Source: Paenibacillus puerhi (GTDB lineage: Bacteria; Bacillota; Bacilli; Paenibacillales; NBRC-103111). Taken from it: a stretch of 64,000 bases of DNA. Position 1 is the first letter of the stretch. Every line of letters starts with the position of its first letter. Both the position numbers and the translations under genes were made by a program. Of the stretch, positions 42,187-51,029 are shown piece by piece. Below the pieces are notes generated by a model. The model saw only the letters and a list, made by a program, of their open reading frames with translations. It was not told the DNA's origin and made no database searches. The stretch is from contig NZ_WUWM01000030.1 of assembly GCF_009846885.1 (NCBI RefSeq), positions 1 through 64,000 on the forward strand, given 5' to 3'.

Positions 42187-44264
42187 CTAATAAATCACAC
42201 GATCTCGTTCATCCCGGATTCCGCTTTTTCTTAAGAAATAGGTGTTGATCATGTCGCGCCACTCTTTGGCATGCCCGGCCTGTTCGACAAGCCTGCTGCG
42301 CACCCGTTCATGGCGCGTAGCGTCAACCTTGCCTTCCAGCGCATCCCATTTCCCGATAAGGCCTTCCGCCTGCTCCGCCCCCTCGAAATGGGTGTCATAA
42401 ATATGCTGAATGACCGTCTTGCCGGATTTCAGCCGATGGGTATACGGAACATGATGGAAAAACAGTAACAGCTCATCCGGGCAGCTGTCCAAGGATTCGT
42501 ACCTATCCGACTGAGGCGGATGGTATTGGGCCGAATAGCCGGTGCCCGTAGCGGATGTACGGTCCACACCTATCCCGCGGCAATCGGCAAAATGATAGGT
42601 CCCCCACTTGGAGTATTCGTACCCGTCCACATTGGGGCCGTAGTGATGATTCGGATTCACCATCCAGCCTACGCCCAGAGGAGCCGTGTAGCGTTCGTAG
42701 ATGTCCAGGGAGTCCATCAGCATGCCTAAGATGGTTTCTTCCACCACCGGATCGCTGCCGAACGTCATCTGTATCCACTCCTGCGCGATTCCTTCCGCCG
42801 AAAGAGTCGGGTTCCAGGCCAACCTGGCAAATCCGAATAGATTGGCTTGCGCCAGATCGTGCCCGGTCCAATTCATATCGTTCCCGATGTTGGATACGGC
42901 CGCCATTCCTCCAACAGGTCTGTTAAACAAGCTGCCGCTAGCCGCACGAGCCACGGTTGACCCTTCTCCTTGGGCAAACGTGTCAAAATCAAGGACCGCC
43001 TTCCATTGGGGTACAAGATAGCATAAGTGACGCTGCTGCCCGGTGTATTCCTGAGTAATTTGCAGCTCAAGCAGCTGATTGGTCCTTGCCAGACCGCCGA
43101 ACAACGGAGATACCGGCTCCCTGACCTGGAAATCCATCGGCCCGTTTTTGATCTGCAGGATGACGTTATCTCTGAATTCGCCGTCAAGCGGCATGAAGTG
43201 ATCATAGGCTGCCTTGGCCCGGTCGGTCTTGCGGTCGCGCCAGTCCTGCAGGCAGTTGTAGACGAAGCAGCGCCATATGACCGTTCCGCCAAAAGGAGCC
43301 ACAGCCTCCGCCAGCATGTTGGCGCCATCCGCATGATTGCGGCCGTAGGTGAACGGACCTGGCCGGAATTCCGAGTCGGCCTTCACAAGGAAGCCGCCAA
43401 AATCCGGGATAAGCCGGTAAATCTCCTCCGCTCTCGCCCTCCACCAAGCGGCAACCGCCCGATCAAGCGGATCTGCCGTCCGCAGATCTCCAATCTCGAT
43501 CGGGCTTGCGAAGTTAATGCTCAGGAATAAGCGGATGCCATAAGCTCTGAATACGTCAGCCAACCGCTTGACATCGATCAATCCTTGCCCGGTAATGAGT
43601 CGAGTCTCGCATTGATGGACATTCACATTGTTTATGGCAATCGCATTGATCCCGACCGAAGCAAGCAGTCTTGCGTAGTCCCGGACACGGCTTACATCTT
43701 CAACGATGCGGTTATTTTCATAAAAGATCGACTTCCCCGCATACCCCGTTCAATCGAGCCGTCCATATTGTCCCATTGATTGATCATTCGCAACCCATTC
43801 GCCGGGGCCTCTTGAATTTCCAGAGCATCCAGCTTCTTGCCGGTCTGAAGCAGCTTCAGAAAGTGAAATACCGCATAGAGCGCTCCGCGTTCCGAGTGTC
43901 CGGCCAGGGAAATATAAGGTCCTTTTTCATCCGTACCCGAGCGGATCGCATAGCCGTCGCTGTCCTTGGGGACAGGGCCGCTCCATGCAAGAGCTTGATC
44001 CCTCGCAGGAGAGCTGCCGATAACACCAATCACGATCCGCCCGCCCTGCGCTCCGGCAGCGGCGCCAGTATCACGGGGACGCCCCCCGAGCATGGCATCC
44101 AAGGCTTGGACAAGCTCTTGCTCGGCTGTTTGCAGCAAGGCAGATTGTTCAGTCAGAGCTACTTCGGAGCACCAGAAGTTGTACTGTTTCTTTACCTGCT
44201 CATCCTGTATGGTTTCATAGCGGAGCCAACAGGCGCAGCTCTTATCCTGTGTTGATTCTTTCAT
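42187..44264 (-). pseudogene. aguA: Alpha-glucuronidase GH67, disrupted by a one-base frameshift
   Basis: Two adjacent frames make one GH67 enzyme. The N-terminal part (start 44264, behind AGGAGA) runs to [15 protein letters not shown] and then leaves the expected frame. The C-terminal part resumes with [10 protein letters not shown] and the active-site region [20 protein letters not shown]. The break lies at a C-run at 43744-43747 (plus strand). Restoring one base gives a continuous [20 protein letters not shown] and a 692-residue protein, the normal GH67 length. GH67 removes 4-O-methylglucuronate from aldouronates in the cytoplasm. Everything else looks intact, so the event is recent, a sequencing error or recoding. 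Followed at 33 bases by the GH2 gene. Confidence 0.88.
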
Positions 44265-44281
44265 GCATGATTCTCTCCTAT

Positions 44282-45322
44282 CTATATCCATGCTTCCTCA
44301 GGCAATTTCCATTCCGCTATTTTCCAGAAGGAGTCTTTCGGCTTGTGACTAGCGTCAAAGACGAACGGCCAGTTTTTGCGTCCACGGACGGGGAAGTCAT
44401 CCAGCCACGTGTAATCGTCGGCAGCGCCCCAGAAGGTGACGGACGTAATGACATCCTTGTATTCCCGGAACAGCCGGAACACCTGCTCATACAATTGCGC
44501 CTGACGCTCCAGCATGCTCTCGGTCGGTGCGCCCAGATCCGTCCGGCGGTCGTTATATTCAAATACGGAAATATCCAGCTCCGTCACCTGAATCTGCAGG
44601 CCGAGGGCGGCATACTTCTCGATGGCTGATCGGATATCGTCCAAGGAAGGATGGTGCAAATTCCAGTGACCTTGCAGACCTACGCCATGAACCGGTACGT
44701 CCCGCTCCTTCAGCGTCTTCAGCAGACGGATGATTTTATCTCGTTTTATCGGATCGCATTCGTTGTAATCGTTATAGAACAGAACCGCCTTCGGGTCGGC
44801 CTCATGCGCGAATTCGAAGGCCTTGGCGATAAAGGATTCGCCGATTTGCTCCAGCCAGCGGGACTCGCGCAAATACAGATCGCTCTTGTCCTCGATCGCC
44901 TCGTTGACCACATCCCAGCCGTAAACGGCTCCTTTATACCGGCCGACCACCGTGTCGATATGAGCCTTCATGCGCGCGAGCAGCGTCTCCCCGTCCGCCG
45001 GTTTTCCGTCTTTCCCCGTGAACACCCAATCCGGAGTTTGGTTGTGCCAAACAAGCGTATGCCCGCGCACCTTCAAGCCGTGATTGGTCGCAAACTCCAC
45101 AATCCGGTCGGCCGCCTCGAACGTGTAGACCTCCTCCTGCGGATGCAGCCGTTCGAACTTCATCTCGTTCTCCGGCGTGATGCTGCCGAAATGCTCAGTC
45201 AGCAGCCCCTTCTGCGTCTCGATCGTCGTCAGGTTCACAGCCGCTCCGATGTCGAAGGCATCCTTGTACACCGAACGCAAAGAAGGAATCGCTTTGCGGC
45301 TTGAATATCCTTTTTCCTTCAC
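44282..45322 (-). CDS. xynA2: Intracellular endo-1,4-beta-xylanase, GH10
   Basis: A 346-residue GH10 enzyme without a signal peptide, hence intracellular, hydrolysing imported xylooligosaccharides or aldouronates. The acid/base E141 (WDVVNEAIED) and nucleophile E248 (QVTELDIS) are present, as are VRGHTLVWHNQTPDWV and LFYNDYNE. The GTG at 45322 has GGGAG eight bases upstream. It lies between the ytcP permease gene and the GH67 gene, which fits the known xynA2 of Paenibacillus aldouronate clusters, although the order with aguA is swapped from the one I recall. Confidence 0.93.
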   Translation of the reverse strand: MKEKGYSSRKAIPSLRSVYKDAFDIGAAVNLTTIETQKGLLTEHFGSITPENEMKFERLHPQEEVYTFEAADRIVEFATNHGLKVRGHTLVWHNQTPDWVFTGKDGKPADGETLLARMKAHIDTVVGRYKGAVYGWDVVNEAIEDKSDLYLRESRWLEQIGESFIAKAFEFAHEADPKAVLFYNDYNECDPIKRDKIIRLLKTLKERDVPVHGVGLQGHWNLHHPSLDDIRSAIEKYAALGLQIQVTELDISVFEYNDRRTDLGAPTESMLERQAQLYEQVFRLFREYKDVITSVTFWGAADDYTWLDDFPVRGRKNWPFVFDASHKPKDSFWKIAEWKLPEEAWI

Positions 45323-45341
45323 GCCCTAATCTCCCTCTCTA

Positions 45342-45360
45342 GCCCCCATCACGCGGGGGC
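45342..45360 (-). other. Intercistronic hairpin between ytcP and xynA2
   Basis: GCCCCC (45342-45347) and GGGGGC (45355-45360) pair around a 7-base loop. The minus strand has no T-run after it, so full termination is unlikely. It may set different mRNA levels for transporter and enzyme genes. Confidence 0.4.
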
Positions 45361-45372
45361 CTCTTTGTTGTA

Positions 45373-46296
45373 TTAACCTTTCACGCCGCCGACCGTAAGC
45401 CCTTTGACGAAATACTTCTGCAGGAACGGGTAGACCAAGACGATCGGAACGCTTGCGATGATGGTCATGGTGGCACGGATAGATGTCGGAGTTACGTACG
45501 TTATATTTCCTTGCGCGGATGCGAATTGATCCGCAGCCGACGTGGACGACGTGTTGGTCGTCTGCAATATTTTCTGAAGCTCGTATTGAAGCGTGCTCAG
45601 CTTGCCGTTAGATGAGTTGTACAGAAAGACATCGAACCAGGAGTTCCATTGGCCTACCGCGACGAACAACGATACGGTGGCCAAGGCCGGAACCGTCAGC
45701 GGAAGCACGATCTGGAAGAAGGTAGCAAATTCGCTCGCCCCGTCGATCCGGGCCGACTCCAGGAGGCCCTCCGGCAGTCCCTCGATAAAGGATCGGATGA
45801 CGATCATATTAAAGACACCGATGACAGCCGGTAAGATGTATACCCAGAACGAGTTCGTCAAGCCCAAATTACGAATCAGCAGGTAAGTGGGAATCAAGCC
45901 CCCGCTAAAATACATCGTGAAGATGAAGGCCATCGACATGAACTTGCGCAGCACGTAATCGGGACGTGTCAGCGTATAAGCCAGCATCGCGGTGCAGAAC
46001 ACGGATAAGACGGTGCCGAGCAGGGTACGCAGCACGGAGATGATCGTAGCCTGATAAATAGCCGCTTCCTTGAAAATATAGTTATAGTTATCCAAGGTCC
46101 ACATACGGGGAAACAAGTAGATCCCCCCGCGAATCGAATCATTCGCGTCATTGAACGATACGGCGGCCATATTGACGAAAGGGTACAGAGTGACGATCGC
46201 TAATCCGATCATAAACGCAATATTGAACCAATCGAACAGCTTATCGGATAAGCTGGAATATCTGATTTTTGAAGGGCTGGCGTTCATCTCGCTCAT
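45373..46296 (-). CDS. ytcP: Aldouronate ABC transporter permease (YtcP-like)
   Basis: A 307-residue permease with six membrane helices, the EAA loop LLESARIDGASEFATFF...LPLTVP and the typical end LQKYFVKGLTVGGVKG. GGAGGAGG stands nine bases before the ATG. Works with LplB and LplA encoded just upstream to import (methylglucurono)xylooligosaccharides. No ATPase gene is present in the cluster. Confidence 0.92.
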   Translation of the reverse strand: MSEMNASPSKIRYSSLSDKLFDWFNIAFMIGLAIVTLYPFVNMAAVSFNDANDSIRGGIYLFPRMWTLDNYNYIFKEAAIYQATIISVLRTLLGTVLSVFCTAMLAYTLTRPDYVLRKFMSMAFIFTMYFSGGLIPTYLLIRNLGLTNSFWVYILPAVIGVFNMIVIRSFIEGLPEGLLESARIDGASEFATFFQIVLPLTVPALATVSLFVAVGQWNSWFDVFLYNSSNGKLSTLQYELQKILQTTNTSSTSAADQFASAQGNITYVTPTSIRATMTIIASVPIVLVYPFLQKYFVKGLTVGGVKG

Positions 46297-46328
46297 CGCA
46301 GCCGACCTCCTCCTTCATTCATATTATA

Positions 46329-47303
46329 TTAGAACAGTCTACTTTCTCCGAGCTTCTTGGCAATGCTATTGGCCGATATGAGGAGAATAAAGCTGACGAC
46401 CGTTTTGAAAATCCCCGCGGCGGTTGCCAAGGAATAGTTCCCCATGTTCAACCCCCACTTCAACACGAATATGTCAAGGTTGTCGGAATACTCAACGGTC
46501 ATTCCGTTGCCGAGCAAATACTGCGGCTCGAAGCCCGACTCCAATATATTCCCAATGTTAAGAATCAAAAGAATCACGATAACCGGTTTCAATCCCGGCA
46601 GCGTAATGTGCAAAATGCGCTGAAAGCGGCTCGCGCCGTCGATTTCGGCCGCTTCGTATTGGGAAGGGTCGATGGTCGTGATCGCCGCCAAGTAGATAAT
46701 CGTATTCCAGCCTACATCCTTCCATACCTCGGATGCGCCCAGTATCCCCCAGAAGTACTCCCCTTTACCGAGCCACAGAATAGGGCCGTCCAGGAGGCCG
46801 AACTTGATGAGAAGCACATTGACGATCCCTTCTGGAGCAAGTGCTGTTGAGATAATGCTGGCCGCTACGACCCAGGAAACGAAGTGCGGCAAATAACTGA
46901 TCGTCTGCACGACGCGTTTGAATAGCAAATTGCGAAGCTCGTTGAGTAAAATCGCCAGTGCAATCGCCGTGACGAAGCCCAGTACCAGTTTGATCCCGCT
47001 TTGCACAAGCGTATTGCGCAGAACTTGATAGAACGCATCTTCCTGGAAAATTGCTTGGAAATTCGTCCAGCCGACCCACTCCTGATCGGCAAATTTTTTG
47101 GCGGGCCGATATTTCTGGAACGCCGTAACCCATCCCCACAGCGGCACATACTTGAAGAGAATGAGCCAGAGCAGGAACGGAACCGACATGAGGACGAGCG
47201 CCTTTTGTTTAGCCAGTTTTTTGAAAAATAACGGTAGACCCGAAACCGGGGAACTCGTTTTCCGAGAAGCCGTAACGAATGATTCTGTATGATTTTTCCC
47301 CAC
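46329..47303 (-). CDS. lplB: Aldouronate ABC transporter permease (LplB-like)
   Basis: A 324-residue six-helix permease with LILFKYVPLWGWVTAFQKYR near the N-terminus and the EAA loop YEAAEIDGASRFQRILHITL. The GTG at 47303 has AAGGAG eight bases upstream; the in-frame GTG at 47312 is too close to it. It lies between lplA and ytcP in the aldouronate operon and forms the heterodimeric channel with YtcP. Confidence 0.92.
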   Translation of the reverse strand: MGKNHTESFVTASRKTSSPVSGLPLFFKKLAKQKALVLMSVPFLLWLILFKYVPLWGWVTAFQKYRPAKKFADQEWVGWTNFQAIFQEDAFYQVLRNTLVQSGIKLVLGFVTAIALAILLNELRNLLFKRVVQTISYLPHFVSWVVAASIISTALAPEGIVNVLLIKFGLLDGPILWLGKGEYFWGILGASEVWKDVGWNTIIYLAAITTIDPSQYEAAEIDGASRFQRILHITLPGLKPVIVILLILNIGNILESGFEPQYLLGNGMTVEYSDNLDIFVLKWGLNMGNYSLATAAGIFKTVVSFILLISANSIAKKLGESRLF

Positions 47304-47390
47304 CTCGTGCACTCCTTTCCGTCTGTTCTATCGAGTAGAGGGCCGGAATGTTGAACATTCCGACCTTCCCCCTCTAATCTTTATTCGGCT

Positions 47391-49067
47391 TTATTTGGCT
47401 TGGGCGACGCGTTCCTTGACCACCTTCGTGATCGTCTCTTCATACGTTTTCTTGTCAAGCTTATTGTATTCGGTCACATACTCGTTCCAGGTCGCATCGA
47501 ATTGCGCCGGAGAGCCCATGACCAATTTCGGCAAATATTTCAGCTGCAAATCTTGCGACTTCTGGCCGAAAAGCTGCTCCGGCGTACCTTGGCCCAGGTT
47601 GATGCTCCAAGCCGGGAACCAAGGACGTTTGTCCGGGTTTGAAAACATTCCGGAGAATGTTTTTGCGCCATAAGCGGCGAGAATTTTTTTGTCGCCTTCC
47701 GTATATTCCATATACGCCACTTCCGGCTGGTTGCCTACGGCGAACGCATTGCCGTCCTTCAGCACGGAGCTGCTGCCGTAGCGCGGCCAGCTGTATTCGA
47801 AATATTGCCAGCCGAAGGAACGCTTGAACTCCGGATCGTTGCGCTGCTTGATTTGTTCAGGCGTCATATAATAGCGGCCTTTTTCATCGACATTGTACGT
47901 TTGGCCCTTGATTCCCCATTGGGAAAGGATTTGATTTTCTTCCGTCAGCATGTTGTCGAAGTATTTAATAATGCGCACCGGATCTTTGGCTTTCACCGAA
48001 ATGCCGATCCCGCGATTGTTGACAAAGGCTGGCGGATCTATGTATTGATCCTTGATGTCCTTATCGAAAACGATCGGCAGCGGCGCGTAACGCCTCTCGT
48101 CGATGGCGGCCTTCTTCAGGTTATTGGTGGCATCCCCGACCATCCAGTTATAGCCGAAGTAACCGAGCACCCTTCCGGAGGTCAACTTAGCCAAGTATTG
48201 GTCTTTGTTGACCGTGAACGATTCCTGATCGAACAAGCCTTCGGCGTTGATTTCGTTCAGCTTCTTGAACCAGCGCTTATCCCAGTCCGTTGCGGCGTAG
48301 ACCTTAGCCTCCAGCGTCTTCATATCGACCGTAACGCCGCCGTCGTTCGGGTATCCCGCCAGATGCATCGTCGGATTCGTAATGACGAAGAAGTTATCCT
48401 TCACACCGCCTAATGCCGCGAAGCCGATGGTAGCCTTTCCATCCACCTGCGGATACTTCTCCTTGTACTTCTTGATGAGATCGAAATATTCGTCGAGCGT
48501 TTTGATGACCGGATATCCGAATTCCTTCAGCACGGAGCGCTGAATCCAGAAGGCGCCTTGTCCAATATTCGGATCGGGAATATACCCGATGTCGGCGGAA
48601 AACGGCAGATGATAGATTTTACCGTCCTTCTGTCTGAATTTATCGTAGTAAGGACCGTATACGCGCTTGATGTTCGGAGCGTGCTTCTCGATCAGGTCGT
48701 CCAGCGGGATGAAAGCGCCCGCATCCATCAGCTTGTCAATCTCGCCCTCGGGCACGATAACATCCGGGTAGTCGCCGCTCGCGATCATGACGCCGGATTT
48801 CGTTTTGCCGTCGCCGACTAAGTACTCCATCTTCCAATTGACGCCCGTTTGCTTCTCCAGCTCCTTGCCAATGACCGTATTCGTTGCCATAACGTCCTTT
48901 TCCTGATTGAACTGGAAGCGAGTGAAGGTGACTGGCGTCTTGTCATCGGTCTTCTCCGATGCAGCCGGCACATTGGGTTGATCCGGTTTCATGTCGCTGC
49001 TGCAGCCGACGGCTGTTGTCCCGAGCGCCACCGCCAATCCGACGGATAGCATTTGTTTCTTGACCAT
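47391..49067 (-). CDS. lplA: Aldouronate-binding lipoprotein (LplA-like)
   Basis: A 558-residue lipoprotein. The signal peptide ends TTAVGC (lipid-modified cysteine about residue 22) and is followed by SSDMKPDQPN. The remainder is a large oligosaccharide-binding fold (VNWKMEYLVGDGKTKSGVMI, then GDYPDVIVPEGEID). It captures aldouronates or xylooligosaccharides at the membrane surface for LplB/YtcP; the ligand is inferred from the GH10/GH67/GH43 genes downstream. First gene of the operon, directly controlled by the promoter and cre boxes at 49110-49147. AAGGGG lies nine bases before the ATG. Confidence 0.92.
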   Translation of the reverse strand: MVKKQMLSVGLAVALGTTAVGCSSDMKPDQPNVPAASEKTDDKTPVTFTRFQFNQEKDVMATNTVIGKELEKQTGVNWKMEYLVGDGKTKSGVMIASGDYPDVIVPEGEIDKLMDAGAFIPLDDLIEKHAPNIKRVYGPYYDKFRQKDGKIYHLPFSADIGYIPDPNIGQGAFWIQRSVLKEFGYPVIKTLDEYFDLIKKYKEKYPQVDGKATIGFAALGGVKDNFFVITNPTMHLAGYPNDGGVTVDMKTLEAKVYAATDWDKRWFKKLNEINAEGLFDQESFTVNKDQYLAKLTSGRVLGYFGYNWMVGDATNNLKKAAIDERRYAPLPIVFDKDIKDQYIDPPAFVNNRGIGISVKAKDPVRIIKYFDNMLTEENQILSQWGIKGQTYNVDEKGRYYMTPEQIKQRNDPEFKRSFGWQYFEYSWPRYGSSSVLKDGNAFAVGNQPEVAYMEYTEGDKKILAAYGAKTFSGMFSNPDKRPWFPAWSINLGQGTPEQLFGQKSQDLQLKYLPKLVMGSPAQFDATWNEYVTEYNKLDKKTYEETITKVVKERVAQAK

Positions 49068-49109
49068 GCCTTACTGCCCCTTTCGAAGATCGTTTATATT
49101 CCCATCACC

Positions 49110-49147
49110 TTGTAAGCACTTTCAGTATAGCAAGCAATCGCTTTCGT
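49110..49147 (-). promoter_or_regulatory. Promoter of the aldouronate operon with two cre-like boxes
   Basis: On the minus strand the extended -10 element TGC-TATACT (49124-49132) lacks a good -35. Two cre-like sequences each match 14 of 15 consensus positions: 49110-49124 (TTGTAAGCACTTTCA on plus) just after the -10 box and 49133-49147 (ACGAAAGCGATTGCT on minus) in the -35/spacer region. Strong CcpA repression plus YesN activation is the expected control. Confidence 0.6.
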
Positions 49148-49216
49148 GATGACCCATGAAACTTTATCTCGTACTTTGAAAAATATATATATCGTCTTTA
49201 AGCTCCGGTTCCACAC

Positions 49217-49258
49217 GAAAAGCACGCCAAACACGTTTGCCCTAGTGTCTGGCGTGCT
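49217..49258 (-). terminator. Terminator after yesM
   Basis: 14-base arms AGCACGCCAAACAC and GTGTCTGGCGTGCT with one mismatch, followed on the minus strand by TTTT. It separates the regulator transcript from the aldouronate operon. Confidence 0.8.
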
Positions 49259-49276
49259 AGTGTCAAGAAAGCGTGC

Positions 49277-51013
49277 TTACCCGCTCCCCGTATCCGATGG
49301 CAGCCGGAGCTGGACGAGCGTTCCGACGCCTTCCTCGCTTTCGATATGGAACCCAAACGCATGTTTATAGCAGAGGAGAAGACGGTAGTACGCGTTCTTC
49401 ATCCCTACCCTGTCGCCCATGGAGTCATCCTGCTTCAGATACCGGTCGATTTCCTCCAGCTTGTCCGCCGGCATCCCGCTGCCGTTATCCTTCAGCGTAA
49501 ATACGAGTTCATCCTGTTCTATCTCGATCCGGATCTCGATCAGTCCCTTGCCCGGAGACGATTCGATGCCGTGGATGCTGGCATTCTCTACGAAGGGCAA
49601 GAACGTCATCTTAGGAATATTTCGCTCATAAGCGGCCGGGTCCACGTGAATCCGGTATTCCAGCTTGTCGCCGAAGCGGTATTTCTGGATGTCCAGAAAA
49701 CACTCGATCAGCTCCAGCTCTTCACGTACGGACACCCAATCTCTCCCCCACGAGATCGATTTGCGGAATATTTTCGCCATGCTTTGAATAATTTTCGCCG
49801 TTTCTCCTTCTCCTTTAATCAAGCTGCGCATACGGATCGTCTCCAGCGCATTAAACAGAAAGTGGGGATTGATCTGGCTGTGAAGGGCATGCAGTTGCGC
49901 TTGGCGCTGCTTCAGCTCAAGATCCTTCTTCTGAATCTCGGCCACATAGACGTCGTCGATCAGCGTCTTAATCCGAAACGTCATCCGGTTGAATTCCGCC
50001 GTCAATTGGCCGATCTCGTCGCGATACTCCTCGTTCGGAATCGCTTCGAAGTTTTGATTTTTCACCTTCTTCATATGCCGCAATAGGCGAACGAGCCGCA
50101 CATGAATAGAGCGCGACATAGAGGCGATGATAAAGGTGGGGATAAAGAAATTGAGGCAGGCCAAGTAAATGACGAACCCGCGGGATTTACGGACCTCCTC
50201 CAGCACGACGCTTTCGTTCATACTTCCCTGCAGGCTCCAGCCGCCCAAATAATTGCTGTTCGTGTAAGGCATCTCGAACTTTAACGTTTGCCGGTCGTCC
50301 ACCAGGGAAGTGATGGGCGTACGGCCGCTCTTCCAATCCAACGCGCTATCGTCCGAATACTCGATAAGCCCGTCCGGGTTAACCAGGTAGAGCTGCCCAT
50401 CGAACGTGGAATTATTGAACTTCTGAGACCATGAATTCATATTCAGCTCGATCTTCAATATTTTGATATTGCTGTCGCTTGAGAAATTGTTCATCCGCAG
50501 TACCAAACTGAACTCGTCGCCCGTATGGAGGAGCGTCGGATAAGGAGCGCTTATCCTCGTATATGTCTTATACCATTCCTCGTAGCGGACACTCTCCGTA
50601 ATTTGCCTGATGTTGCCGGATGCCAGAATGGTTGGATTGCTCGTGTACACGCCTATCCACTTAATCGTCTGATTGACTTGATTGTACTTGTCAAAAATCG
50701 CCCGCAGCTGCGTGTTATACGCTTCAACGTAATCGAGCTGGGTCGGATAATCACGATTAAGCCCTTCGTTAAGCACGGGGTCCGAATACAATAAATACGA
50801 AATACCAGCCGCCTCGTCGATGACCGATTGCAGCTCGCTCTTCGTCTTCTCCAGCGCTAGGGTAGCGTCCCGCACCTTCTGATTCCTAATATTCGTCGTC
50901 GTAACGTGATAAAAGATCACATTGGTCAGCACGATCGGGATGAAGACTGAGAGTACATAGATAAGCAGCCATTTATCGCGCAGCTTGACGTGATTCAGAT
51001 GAAATGTTCGCAT
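49277..51013 (-). CDS. yesM: Sensor histidine kinase (YesM-like)
   Basis: A 578-residue membrane kinase. Two helices (about 15-37 and 275-300) enclose an extracytoplasmic sensor of about 240 residues. HAMP (about 300-350), the His_kinase domain with the phospho-acceptor in HSQINPHFLFNALETIRMRS, and the ATPase with FVENASIHG and LKDNGSGMP follow. It phosphorylates the YesN-like regulator encoded 16 bases upstream, in response to xylan-derived sugars or their binding proteins. The same pair precedes lplA in the Paenibacillus aldouronate cluster. Confidence 0.92.
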   Translation of the reverse strand: MRTFHLNHVKLRDKWLLIYVLSVFIPIVLTNVIFYHVTTTNIRNQKVRDATLALEKTKSELQSVIDEAAGISYLLYSDPVLNEGLNRDYPTQLDYVEAYNTQLRAIFDKYNQVNQTIKWIGVYTSNPTILASGNIRQITESVRYEEWYKTYTRISAPYPTLLHTGDEFSLVLRMNNFSSDSNIKILKIELNMNSWSQKFNNSTFDGQLYLVNPDGLIEYSDDSALDWKSGRTPITSLVDDRQTLKFEMPYTNSNYLGGWSLQGSMNESVVLEEVRKSRGFVIYLACLNFFIPTFIIASMSRSIHVRLVRLLRHMKKVKNQNFEAIPNEEYRDEIGQLTAEFNRMTFRIKTLIDDVYVAEIQKKDLELKQRQAQLHALHSQINPHFLFNALETIRMRSLIKGEGETAKIIQSMAKIFRKSISWGRDWVSVREELELIECFLDIQKYRFGDKLEYRIHVDPAAYERNIPKMTFLPFVENASIHGIESSPGKGLIEIRIEIEQDELVFTLKDNGSGMPADKLEEIDRYLKQDDSMGDRVGMKNAYYRLLLCYKHAFGFHIESEEGVGTLVQLRLPSDTGSG

Positions 51014-51029
51014 AGGGAGCGCTCGCCTT

